A DNA stretch of 21,136 nucleotides from Cuspidothrix sp046080125 (GCA_046080125.1 JBJTTJ010000019.1:1-21136); one strand, 5' to 3'. Positions 8,229 to 15,398 are shown, numbered from the stretch's first letter. Translations and numbers: made by a program. Notes: generated by a model not told the origin, from the sequence alone.

Positions 8229-8430
8229 CCATCTCGCCGGCTTAGAGGAGGATACTACTGCCATCTGTTGGACTTTTGTCCATAATCTCTTGTAAAATTT
8301 GATACTAATAACTCTATCCCGAAACTGATTTTCACGATAGATCCTGGGTCATATTCTAACCATAAGTTGTCACACAATCCGTGACCGCAAGTAAAGTCTA
8401 GTTTTATCTAGGTTTTATATAGCAGTTGAT

Positions 8431-10827
8431 TTATAATTCTGATGAAGAACTAGGTTTGAGTCTTTCTCTCCAGGAAGGTTGGGATGATGAAGATCCTCCA
8501 GAATTATTTTCCCGTGCAGGGGAAGAATTGCCGGAATTTGATTCGTTTTTCCTGCTTCGTGAACGAGATGACCCAGGAGTAGGGTCGCTATTAGACTCTT
8601 GGGTCCTATACCTAGGCTGTGCTTCACTATCACGTCTTCTGCTGCGAGGGCTATAAGAAGATGTATCGTTATTTTCTTGTCTATAGCGTCGTCTCCTTCT
8701 AGGTCTACTTTCTTCTGTAGAATTTGATCCTGATGTCTCCTCCGATTGACTGTAGCCTCTTATTCTAGAGTTAGAATTATCCCTATTGTCGTCATCTGAT
8801 TTTTGCTTATTCTCATCACCAGAGGTATAGACAAGTTTTTTGGGTTTGATCGGTTCGGCTTTAATAGTACCCTGGCGATCTTCTAACTTAGGCCGGGGAG
8901 GAAACTTTTCTACAGTCATTCCCACTACAGCTTTTTTCATAAATTCATGCCAGGTATAGGCAGCACTACCACTATTACCATAGGTAGGGCTATTATCATC
9001 ATTCCCTAACCATACCCCAGCTGCTAGTTGGGGAATATAACCAATAAACCATAAATCACGTGATTCATCTGTGGTACCTGTTTTTCCAGCAACTGATCTA
9101 TCATCTAATTGAGCCGCAACACCTGTTCCATCGCTGACAACATTACGTAACATCCAGGTCATGATGGCACTGGTATCACGATCCAAGACTTGCTTGGATT
9201 CATATTTGGCTGACCAGATTACATTCCCCTCTCGGTTAAGAATGCGGCGAATCCCATGTGCTTCTGTATGATTTCCTTGATTGGCGAATGTACTATAAGC
9301 ACTCGTTAATTCTAACAGGTTGACTTCATTGGAACCTAAAGCTAAAGAATAGTTAGATTTCAGTTCTGATTTAATTCCCATATCATGGGCGAGTTTAATA
9401 ACTGGATCAAAACCTACATCTATTAACACTTTCACCGCAATTGTATTGATAGATCGGGTCAGAGCATCCCTCATATTCATCCAACCTAAGAATTTGTTAT
9501 GGGAGTTTTTTGGTTCATAACCATCTATTGATAGTGGTTCATCTAAATAGCTATCATAGGGACTTTTACCTGTGGCGATCGCTGTAGCATAGACAAAACC
9601 TTTAAAGGTTGATCCTGGTTGGCGTTGGGCTTGTGTCACCCGATTAAATTGGTTTTTGTTAAAGTCTTTACCTCCCACCATGGACTGAATTTCACCATTA
9701 TGAGGATCTATGGCTACTAACGCCCCTTCTTTAAAGTTTTGCCACCGCCCTTCATTTTTGAGGATTTTCTCTATGGCTGCTTCTGCTGCTGTTTGCCAAG
9801 TTGGGTTTAAAGTCGTTTCTACCACCAAACCACCACTGGCCAACACATCGGAGGCGAGGTGCTTAGGTAGTTCTTTTTGAATGTAGGATGTAAAGTAGGG
9901 GAATTTTACCTCTAAACGTTTGGGTAAATTGCTATTAACTATTAATGCCTCTTGACTAGCTGCTTGTCTTTGTTCCGGTGTGATTACCCGATCTTCTTCC
10001 ATCCGCTGCAACACCAAGTTTCTTCTTTCTGTGGCTGCTTTGGGGTTTTTATCGGGAGCGTAGACATTGGGCGCTGGAGCTAAACCTGCTAAGGTCGCCA
10101 TTTCTGATAAGGTCAGCTGATCTACGGTTTTACTAAAGTAAACCCAAGCCGCATCTCCCACGCCATAAGCACCAGAACCTAAATAAACAAGATTGAGATA
10201 ACGTTCTAATATCTCATCTTTGCTTAATTCCTGTTCCATTTTCTGGGCTAATCGGACTTCTTTGAGTTTCCGCCAGAAGGTTTTTTCCTGTTTGAGGAAG
10301 AGAATTCGCGCTACCTGTTGGGTGATTGTGCTACCACCTTCTACTACGTCTTGCGATCGCAAATTACTCACAACCGCTCGGAAAATTCCCTGAATATCCA
10401 CTCCAGTATGTTGTCTGAATCTTCTATCCTCTGAGGCGATAAAAGCTTTCTCTAAATTATCTGGTATTTGTTTCAGGGTCAGCAATTCTCTCGTGGCTTC
10501 ACCTTGCTGTTGTAAAACGCTGCCATCAGCCGCTTTAATTGTCAATGTTTGCTCCCTAGCCACTGCTTTCAGCGCGGACTGATCTGGCAAGTTATTATCT
10601 ATTTCTTTGATCGTGTAATGGCAAGCAATTATCCCTCCAGTTACACTTAAACCCGCCCAAAACCAAATGCGACGATAAAAGGGTTTATCGTGTCCGACAA
10701 TTTTGCCCAAAACTCCAGATGACATGGTTGTCATCTGATTGATTAACTGCTTTGCCTTCACCTGCATTGTCGGTAGTAAGTTTTCATGTACGGACTCCTC
10801 ATTTTTTCGCTCATCACCAAGTGGCAA
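8431..10827 (-). CDS. Class A penicillin-binding protein (transglycosylase/transpeptidase, PBP1A type)
   Basis: This bifunctional enzyme polymerises glycan strands and cross-links peptides of peptidoglycan on the outer face of the inner membrane. The 798-residue protein has a cytoplasmic N-terminus, one transmembrane anchor (about 54-72), and a GT51 domain with the catalytic EDRRF (E133) and GGSTITQQ (164-171). The transpeptidase domain follows, with the active serine in STFK (406-409), SIN (459-461) and KTGT (582-585). From about residue 655 the tail is low-complexity, rich in Ser, Arg, Asn and Glu, with several RRRR/RSRS clusters, and is probably disordered. The start is a TTG with AGGAG nine bases upstream; the next in-frame ATG (codon 21) lacks a well-placed site. 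It is divergent from folK. Several class A PBPs exist in Nostocales, so I give no gene number. Confidence 0.93.
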   Translation of the reverse strand: MPLGDERKNEESVHENLLPTMQVKAKQLINQMTTMSSGVLGKIVGHDKPFYRRIWFWAGLSVTGGIIACHYTIKEIDNNLPDQSALKAVAREQTLTIKAADGSVLQQQGEATRELLTLKQIPDNLEKAFIASEDRRFRQHTGVDIQGIFRAVVSNLRSQDVVEGGSTITQQVARILFLKQEKTFWRKLKEVRLAQKMEQELSKDEILERYLNLVYLGSGAYGVGDAAWVYFSKTVDQLTLSEMATLAGLAPAPNVYAPDKNPKAATERRNLVLQRMEEDRVITPEQRQAASQEALIVNSNLPKRLEVKFPYFTSYIQKELPKHLASDVLASGGLVVETTLNPTWQTAAEAAIEKILKNEGRWQNFKEGALVAIDPHNGEIQSMVGGKDFNKNQFNRVTQAQRQPGSTFKGFVYATAIATGKSPYDSYLDEPLSIDGYEPKNSHNKFLGWMNMRDALTRSINTIAVKVLIDVGFDPVIKLAHDMGIKSELKSNYSLALGSNEVNLLELTSAYSTFANQGNHTEAHGIRRILNREGNVIWSAKYESKQVLDRDTSAIMTWMLRNVVSDGTGVAAQLDDRSVAGKTGTTDESRDLWFIGYIPQLAAGVWLGNDDNSPTYGNSGSAAYTWHEFMKKAVVGMTVEKFPPRPKLEDRQGTIKAEPIKPKKLVYTSGDENKQKSDDDNRDNSNSRIRGYSQSEETSGSNSTEESRPRRRRRYRQENNDTSSYSPRSRRRDSEAQPRYRTQESNSDPTPGSSRSRSRKNESNSGNSSPARENNSGGSSSSQPSWRERLKPSSSSEL

Positions 10828-10943
10828 TCAGAGTTTCTCCTGTTTAGTCCTTAGCTCAATATCTTTGGTTTCCACATAATACATTATAAATAATCAACTT
10901 TATTCAGTTGTAGAATATGTTTTTTCAAAGAATATTAATTTTC

Positions 10944-11441
10944 ATGAATAAAAATACAATTTTTGCATCCCAAGCTGCGATCGCTCTTGGTAGCAACATG
11001 GGTGATTGCCAAACCATTTTAACAGAAGCTTTAACAGTTTTAAATCAAACACCAGGCATAACTATCCAAGCCCAATCAAGTTGGTATCAGACAAAAGCTA
11101 TAGGTCCAACTCAACCAGATTACTTAAATGGCTGTGCTACTCTACTTGTAGAGATATCACCACAGGCTTTATTAGAAAATTTACTAGCCATTGAACAACA
11201 ATTTGGGCGTGTGCGTCAGGAACACTGGGGACCACGCACCCTAGATTTAGATTTGTTATTATATGATGACTTAATTTTACATCAGCCAAATCTGCAAGTT
11301 CCCCACCCCCGTCTGGCCGAACGAGCTTTTGTTCTCGTCCCCCTAGCAGAAATTGCCCCCAATTGGCCAGATCCCATATCCAAACGCATGATTCAAGAAC
11401 TAGTGCTACAGGTAGACACTTGTAATGTACATTTATTGTAG
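10944..11441 (+). CDS. folK: 2-amino-4-hydroxy-6-hydroxymethyldihydropteridine pyrophosphokinase (HPPK)
   Basis: HPPK transfers pyrophosphate from ATP to 6-hydroxymethyl-7,8-dihydropterin, the step before dihydropteroate synthase in folate synthesis. The protein (165 residues from this start) shows AAIALGSNMGD near the N-terminus, the signature GPRTLDLDLLLY with G96, R98, D101 and D103 (the two Mg2+-binding aspartates), and the VPHPRLAERAFVLVPLAEI block that closes the active site. An earlier in-frame ATG at 10917 would add MFFQRILIF. I prefer the ATG at 10944 because HPPK proteins normally begin only a few residues before the IALGSN strand; neither start has a clear ribosome binding site. 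The gene diverges from the PBP gene, and the 116-bp spacer must hold both promoters. The Nudix gene follows 99 bp downstream on the same strand. Confidence 0.93.
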   Translation: MNKNTIFASQAAIALGSNMGDCQTILTEALTVLNQTPGITIQAQSSWYQTKAIGPTQPDYLNGCATLLVEISPQALLENLLAIEQQFGRVRQEHWGPRTLDLDLLLYDDLILHQPNLQVPHPRLAERAFVLVPLAEIAPNWPDPISKRMIQELVLQVDTCNVHLL

Positions 11442-11540
11442 TGGGCAAAAAAATTACCATTTTGACAGCCCAAAAAGAACTGATTACAAAAAAAACCCCC
11501 CGTATACATTCTCTGTATTCACAGACCGTAGAGTTTGACT

Positions 11541-12119
11541 ATGCCATTAGGTAGAGAATTACCACAGTTGCTCAAGCAACGCTTGTTTTATAAAGGGCGC
11601 AAATTTAACTTTGAAGTTAATCGCTTGCGTTTACCCAACAAATCCGAAGGAGAATGGGAATGTATTCGCCATCCCGGTGGTGCTTTAGCCATTCCCATAA
11701 CCGCAGAGGGTAAGCTTGTACTTGTCCGTCAATATCGCTTTGCAGTCCAGGGCAGATTATTAGAATTTCCCGCCGGTACTGTAGAAGCTAATGAAGATCC
11801 TTTAGAGACAGTTGAACGGGAAATTCAGGAAGAAACCGGCTATGTTGCCCATAAATGGGACAAACTCGGCGAATTTTTCCTTGCTCCTGGTTATTCTGAT
11901 GAAATTATCTATGCTTTTATCGCCAGAGATTTAGAACTCCTGGAAACACCTCCAGAAAAAGACGAAGATGAAGATATCCAAATTGTATTACTCACTCCTG
12001 AAGAATTGGAACAAGCGATTTTGAGAGGAGAACCCATAGATGCTAAATCTATTGCTAGTTTTTTCCTCTTGCGGTCATTTTTACAGAAATATCCGATCAG
12101 CGTAAAGCTCAGTGGCTAA
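11541..12119 (+). CDS. Nudix hydrolase, ADP-ribose pyrophosphatase type
   Basis: Nudix enzymes hydrolyse nucleoside diphosphates linked to another group; this one resembles ADP-ribose pyrophosphatases, which clear ADP-ribose to AMP and ribose-5-phosphate. The 192-residue protein contains a complete Nudix box (residues 79-101, G-x5-E-x7-REIQEETGY) with its catalytic glutamates, preceded by the ADPRase features LVRQYRF (61-67) and LEFPAGT (74-80) and followed by an acidic EDEDIQ stretch. An in-frame TTG at 11535 exists two codons earlier, but the ATG at 11541 is the more likely start. It follows folK by 99 bp and may share its transcript. Downstream, a perfect palindrome separates it from the convergent ATPase gene. 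Substrate preference within the ADPRase group cannot be read from sequence alone. Confidence 0.88.
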   Translation: MPLGRELPQLLKQRLFYKGRKFNFEVNRLRLPNKSEGEWECIRHPGGALAIPITAEGKLVLVRQYRFAVQGRLLEFPAGTVEANEDPLETVEREIQEETGYVAHKWDKLGEFFLAPGYSDEIIYAFIARDLELLETPPEKDEDEDIQIVLLTPEELEQAILRGEPIDAKSIASFFLLRSFLQKYPISVKLSG

Positions 12120-12137
12120 ATGTCCTAGAGAGACACC

Positions 12138-12165
12138 GTAGGGGGGAACGGCCGTTCCCCCCTAC
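12138..12165. repeat. Perfect 28-bp palindrome between convergent genes
   Basis: The 14-base half-site GTAGGGGGGAACGG is followed immediately by its exact reverse complement, so transcripts from either strand would form a very stable hairpin. It resembles GTAGGGGCGAA...-type palindromic repeats that I recall as common in cyanobacterial intergenic DNA. There is no T-run, but its position between two convergent stop codons (12119 and 12171) suits a bidirectional transcript end or 3' stabiliser. Confidence 0.75.
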
Positions 12166-12170
12166 AACCG

Positions 12171-12953
12171 TCATGATCTGGAATAACCACTAACAAAATC
12201 ACGGATATGATAATCAAGAGATTGGGTTAAAACTTTTTTAGTTGTGCCAAAATCTTGTAATTTTCCCAGATGATTTTCATTGTATTGAAATAGGGCAGTA
12301 AAATCTGCAAGTCGGTAAACCTGTTGTATATTGTGAGAAATAAATATAATTGTCAATTCAGAACGCAAGCACTCAATCAATTCTTCAATTTTTGTAGTGG
12401 CAATAGGATCAAGTCCCACAAACAATTCATCCATAAGAATAACTTGGGGTTTTACAGCTAAAGCGCGAGCAATGCACAAACGTTGTTGTTGTCCTATGGT
12501 CAATTCTAAAGCCGACTTATGGAGTTTATTTTTTAACTCTTCCCAAATATCAGCAGCTTTAAGAGCTAATTCCACAATTTCATCTAATTCAGGTTTTGGT
12601 CGCCAACCAATTAATTTGACACCATAGGCAACATTATCATAAATGCTCATGGGGAAAAGATTTGGTTGAGAATAGATAATACTAATTTGACGACGGAGAC
12701 GATTGAGATTAATGCGTCGTTCATAAATGTTTTGCCCAAAAAATTCTATTTTGCCCTCAGTTACCACTTCTCCCTCTAAGTCACTCATGCGGTTGAGAGA
12801 TTTTAAAAAAGTAGACTTACCACAACCACTAGGACCGATAATAGCAATTATTTTATTTTGGGGAATATCCATAGAGATATTTTCCAGAATTTTGCGCTGG
12901 TTGTAGTAAAAACTAAAATTTTTGACCCTAATAGCCGGAATTATTTTCGCCAT
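12171..12953 (-). CDS. PstB-like ABC transporter ATPase with altered motifs
   Basis: The 260-residue protein has the length and layout of PstB, the ATPase of the phosphate importer: Walker A GPSGCGKST (40-48), the PstB-like block MSIYDNVAYGVKL (102-114), QQQRLCIARALAVKPQVILMDE (155-176) with Walker B glutamate E176, and H207 of the switch. Several normally fixed positions differ. The Q-loop FQ(K/R)PN is YSQPN (94-98), the signature LSGGQ is LTIGQ (151-155), and the usual DEP after Walker B is DEL. I chose the ATG at 12953; a reading frame extends to a TTG at 13001, but the added residues (TTPGLFLIPNSFFIT) look untranslated. No pstS, pstC or pstA is nearby. It may be a second PstB that joins a transporter encoded elsewhere, or a regulatory relative. 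Confidence 0.75.
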   Translation of the reverse strand: MAKIIPAIRVKNFSFYYNQRKILENISMDIPQNKIIAIIGPSGCGKSTFLKSLNRMSDLEGEVVTEGKIEFFGQNIYERRINLNRLRRQISIIYSQPNLFPMSIYDNVAYGVKLIGWRPKPELDEIVELALKAADIWEELKNKLHKSALELTIGQQQRLCIARALAVKPQVILMDELFVGLDPIATTKIEELIECLRSELTIIFISHNIQQVYRLADFTALFQYNENHLGKLQDFGTTKKVLTQSLDYHIRDFVSGYSRS

Positions 12954-13010
12954 GGTGATAAAAAAGGAGTTAGGAATAAGAAAAAGACCAGGAGTTGTCA
13001 AGCTTTATAT

Positions 13011-13104
13011 TAGATATCTGGTGAAAAAGATGCAGGGACAATTCACGAATTGTCCCTACCAAGGGTTTAGTGGTTATGCACATTTTATTACCACCGGATA
13101 TCTA
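13011..13104. repeat. Nested inverted repeat (foldback or MITE-like element)
   Basis: TAGATATCTGGTG (13011-13023) is matched by CACCGGATATCTA (13092-13104), 12 of 13 positions complementary and the other a G-T pair. Between the arms lies a second inverted repeat, GGGACAATTC (13035-13044) and GAATTGTCCC (13047-13056), with a two-base centre. No coding sequence lies inside. The form suggests a small non-autonomous mobile element or an intergenic palindromic repeat; I do not see target-site duplications clearly. Confidence 0.45.
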
Positions 13105-13147
13105 TTTGGTTATATAGCACTTCCCAGTAGGCGTGAAGTACAAAATC

Positions 13148-13177
13148 ATCTGCGTCTATCTGCGTCCATCTGCGTTT
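13148..13177. repeat. Three tandem 10-bp units
   Basis: ATCTGCGTCT, ATCTGCGTCC and ATCTGCGTTT follow each other directly. ATCTGCGTC-type short tandem arrays are, from memory, frequent in intergenic regions of cyanobacteria. They lie just before the promoter of the TPR gene. With the nested inverted repeat this accounts for most of the otherwise gene-free stretch 12954-13269. Confidence 0.5.
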
Positions 13178-13212
13178 TATTATCACTGTTTGTACCTCAC
13201 TTGAGTAGTAAT

Positions 13213-13221
13213 TGCTATAAT
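13213..13221 (+). promoter_or_regulatory. Extended -10 promoter of the TPR gene
   Basis: TGCTATAAT is a perfect extended -10 element (TGnTATAAT). The -35 region at the right distance (TACCTC) is poor, which is acceptable for extended -10 promoters. Start of transcription would be near 13228, about 40 nt before the ATG at 13270. Confidence 0.45.
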
Positions 13222-13269
13222 CTAAATTACTTATTTTATCTACCTTAATCTATGTCAGGGGTAAATATC

Positions 13270-14496
13270 ATGTTACAGAGGTTTATTTTAATCATAACTA
13301 CTATTATTGTCTGGCATTTGTGGATTTTTGGCACGGTGGCCAAGGACAAAAAAAAAGAAGATTTGGATAAGTTTCCTCCCAATCCTCTAGAAATAACTAT
13401 AACTGACCCAATATTGCCAAATTTAGCCAACAAACGGGAATTAACATCAGTAGAGTTGAAAAAGTTAAGCATAGACTTAGATGGGTTAAATCAAGAGGCG
13501 CAAGTTATTCTACAAACAGGAGATAATCAGAAGGCCTTTGATGTTTGGAATCGTGAACTCAGGTTAAGACGCTTTTTAGGTACATTATCCGAAGTTGAAG
13601 CGTTAGCAAGAGTGGGAGAAATTGCCGGCAATGAAAATGAACGGGAACAAGTGCAATATATTAGTCAACGATTACAAACAATTCAAAACCAGATGGCAAA
13701 ACAGAAAAATAATGATTTACAATTATGGCGATCGCTTGGTAATGCTTATCAAAAAGTCCGTTTGTATAAATCAAGAATATCAGTGTATGAACAAATTTTA
13801 ACTCTGGTTAAACAACAAAAAGATATAAGTGGGGAAATAGAGACTTTAAATCAGCTTGGAGAATTAAATTTAAGTATATTTGATTATTCCCAAGCAGCGA
13901 ATATTTACCAAGAACTATTAAACTTAGCAGTTAATCAAGGCAATAAAACTAATGAATTAGCATATTTACAAAAATTAGCTTATATCTATACCCAAAAGAA
14001 ACAACCCGAGGCAGCAATAAATATTTTGAATAAATTAGTTCAAATTTACACTCTTGACCAAAACTTGAATCAAATTCCTGCTTTGAAATTAGCAATTGCG
14101 GCTAATTATGAATCCCTAGCCAAAAACAACCCAAATTTAACACAACAGGCTTTTAATAATTATCAATCAGCCTATACTACTGCTTGGCAACTAGAACAAT
14201 ATGCCAGAGCGGCAGAAGCATTAGAAAAGTTAATTGTTTTTTATCGTTCTCAAAGACAAATAGATGCAGCTTTAGAAACTAGCCAAATTCTCATTCAAAC
14301 CCAAACATTAGCCAGTAACTTTTATGGATTAATGTCAGCATATAAACAAATCGGTGACATATATTTAGAAAACCAAAGATATCCCCAAGCATTAACAGCT
14401 TTTGCACAAGGACTAGAAATAGCCCAGCAACTCAAACATCAAGAGACATACTTTAGGGAACAAATTCAAAAATTAAAAACTGCACAAAAACTTTAG
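13270..14496 (+). CDS. Exported tetratricopeptide repeat protein
   Basis: The protein begins with MLQRFILIITTIIVWHLW, a basic residue followed by a hydrophobic core, and then FGTVA-K, which looks like a signal peptide cleavage site or an uncleaved anchor; it should act outside the cytoplasm. After a Pro-rich linker (PPNPLEITITDPILPNL) the rest is helical. At least four or five TPR-like pairs can be read from about residue 75 onward, for example AYQKVRLYKSRISVYEQIL, YSQAANIYQELLNLA, QPEAAINILNKLV and QRYPQALTAFAQGLEIA. TPRs bind partner proteins; no enzyme motif is visible. I chose the ATG at 13270 because AGGGG precedes it by eight bases, while the in-frame ATG at 13252 has no such site. The specific role is unknown; a function in envelope or heterocyst biology is only suggested by the neighbouring hgl genes, which are on the other strand. 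Confidence 0.85.
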   Translation: MLQRFILIITTIIVWHLWIFGTVAKDKKKEDLDKFPPNPLEITITDPILPNLANKRELTSVELKKLSIDLDGLNQEAQVILQTGDNQKAFDVWNRELRLRRFLGTLSEVEALARVGEIAGNENEREQVQYISQRLQTIQNQMAKQKNNDLQLWRSLGNAYQKVRLYKSRISVYEQILTLVKQQKDISGEIETLNQLGELNLSIFDYSQAANIYQELLNLAVNQGNKTNELAYLQKLAYIYTQKKQPEAAINILNKLVQIYTLDQNLNQIPALKLAIAANYESLAKNNPNLTQQAFNNYQSAYTTAWQLEQYARAAEALEKLIVFYRSQRQIDAALETSQILIQTQTLASNFYGLMSAYKQIGDIYLENQRYPQALTAFAQGLEIAQQLKHQETYFREQIQKLKTAQKL

Positions 14497-14520
14497 ATTA
14501 CCAATGTTTAATAAATAAAG

Positions 14521-14542
14521 AAAGTCCGCGTTGGCGGACTTT
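14521..14542 (+). terminator. Terminator hairpin after the TPR gene
   Basis: A perfect 9-bp stem, AAAGTCCGC (14521-14529) with GCGGACTTT (14534-14542), encloses the tetraloop GTTG. The stem ends in TTT with A-rich sequence on the other side. It lies 25 bp after the stop of the TPR gene. The T-run is short, so efficiency is uncertain. Confidence 0.7.
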
Positions 14543-14880
14543 AGACATTGGATAAGGTTAAGTTGTCACCAAGAGAGTCTACAAGATGTTAGACTTATCT
14601 CATATTTTTATTGATTATTTTCATAAAATCAAGATTTTGGATTTAAGCTTTAGGACATAATTCTGGGATTTATGTCTATCAAAAAGACCATTTATTGATA
14701 AATATTGCTACATTTTTATATCTCCCATCTGTGAAATGTGTTGAATATTTGTAAAGTTAGGGACATAATTCAGACAGTTGTGTCTAAACTTTTGATAAAG
14801 TCTTTAGAACCAAAAATAGTAAGTATTCAGATCCCGGACTTCTCAGATAAATTAATCATTGATAGACACAATAAATAAAA
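14543..14880. other. Gene-free stretch with two related small hairpins
   Basis: No gene is visible. Two similar units occur 108 bp apart: AGGACATAATTC (14652-14663) and AGGGACATAATTC (14760-14772). Each forms a short stem: GACATAA (14654-14660) with TTATGTC (14670-14676), and GACATAA (14762-14768) with TTGTGTC (14778-14784, one G-T pair). An inverted related piece, GATAGACACAA, lies at 14861-14871. This could be what remains of insertion-sequence ends or a repeat family. Confidence 0.35.
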
Positions 14881-14884
14881 CAAG

Positions 14885-14911
14885 TCAGGGATATTACTGC
14901 CCTGAATTTTT
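14885..14911 (+). terminator. Terminator-like hairpin on the plus strand
   Basis: TCAGGG (14885-14890) pairs with CCCTGA (14900-14905) and is followed by ATTTTT. The stem is only 6 bp. On the minus strand the downstream side is also T-rich, so it could back up the strong minus-strand terminator that precedes it. Confidence 0.45.
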
Positions 14912-14920
14912 ACGAAAAAT

Positions 14921-14951
14921 AAAAAAACCCCAAAAGTAAAAACTTCTGAGG
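14921..14951 (-). terminator. Strong Rho-independent terminator, minus strand
   Basis: On the minus strand CCTCAGAAGT pairs with ACTTTTGGGG over ten positions (two G-T pairs), loop TTTT, followed by seven T's (plus-strand A-run 14921-14927). It would end either the hgl operon transcript, 450 bp beyond hglB, or more likely a separate RNA made just upstream of it. Confidence 0.75.
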
Positions 14952-15102
14952 TATCAAGTTTTTAGGTGCTATTGAGGACAATAGAATCCTGTTATCAGTT
15001 AGAGTAGGCAATCTGAAGACTGATAACAAGAAAACTAGATTTGTCCGGATCTCAAATGAAGAACCTAAAAGCCCACAGGTCAACTACCTCAATAATCTAG
15101 CA
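14921..15102 (-). ncRNA. Candidate structured non-coding RNA, 6S-like
   Basis: Between a possible -10 box TATAAA (minus strand, 15109-15114) and the strong terminator at 14921-14951 lies an RNA-sized unit of about 180 nt made of nested, complementary segments. TACCTCA (15085-15091) pairs with TGAGGTA (14947-14953). ACCTAAAAG (15063-15071) pairs with TTTTTAGGT (14959-14967, one G-T pair). ACTGATAAC (15019-15027) pairs with GTTATCAGT (14991-14999) as the apical stem. A small ATTG/CAAT hairpin (14971-14974 and 14979-14982) sits in the 3' strand of the open middle part. One long interrupted hairpin with a central bubble, a small hairpin in its 3' side, and a length near 180 nt is the plan of 6S RNA, which holds RNA polymerase in stationary cells. 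I did not compare it with known 6S sequences, and no good -35 box is present. A long 3' untranslated region of hglB is the alternative. Confidence 0.45.
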
Positions 15103-15398
15103 GAGGTATTTATATCTGAGTAGCCAAATTGGCGTTTTTTTCTCAGGATTAATTGTAGGCGTATAGCAGGTGACATAGTACAAGTTAAATTATCCCTGCA
15201 ACGCCAGTAATCAAAACTGTTCCCTGACATTTTACAGCAGTTTCTTAAGTTATGAGATACAAGCTTAACAGGTATCCTGCCTGTTCCACAGGGGTTTTAT
15301 AATTTTAATTTGTACCTCATTCATATAAAATATGCTGTATGTTCATGTTAAAAAAGTGAATTAGGTGGAATAGACACGGTTAAACCGTGCCAACAACA
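15103..15398. other. Spacer downstream of hglB with several hairpins
   Basis: No gene is visible. Stems include GGCGT/ACGCC continuing as GCAGG/CCTGC (15158-15170 with 15195-15205), AAACTG/CAGTTT (15214-15219 and 15238-15243), AACAGG/CCTGTT (15267-15272 and 15280-15285), and CACGGT/ACCGTG (15375-15380 and 15384-15389) right after the hglB stop. None has a T-run on the minus strand, so they are not standard terminators. Confidence 0.4.

Noticed and set aside
8415..8656. Small frames on both strands over the end of the PBP gene
   Set aside because: They arise from the low-complexity Ser/Arg coding of the PBP tail and have no start signals or recognisable sequence.
10828..10943. Promoter boxes for folK and the PBP gene in the divergent spacer
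   Set aside because: TTGGTT and TATAAA are present on the plus strand but only 14 bases apart, and the minus strand has nothing better, so I do not assign boxes.
12954..13001. N-terminal extension of the PstB-like protein from a TTG
   Set aside because: The added residues have no counterpart in PstB proteins and the TTG has no ribosome binding site; the ATG at 12953 gives the normal length.
15116..15146. Possible plus-strand terminator (GCCAAATTGGC followed by a T-run)
   Set aside because: The palindrome leaves almost no loop, so the usable stem would be about three pairs; there is also no plus-strand gene for it to end.
14497..15398. tRNA, tmRNA or RNase P RNA in the large spacer
   Set aside because: I looked for a cloverleaf with a GTTCRA arm and for conserved tmRNA and RNase P blocks and found none. 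The structure present is a long interrupted hairpin.
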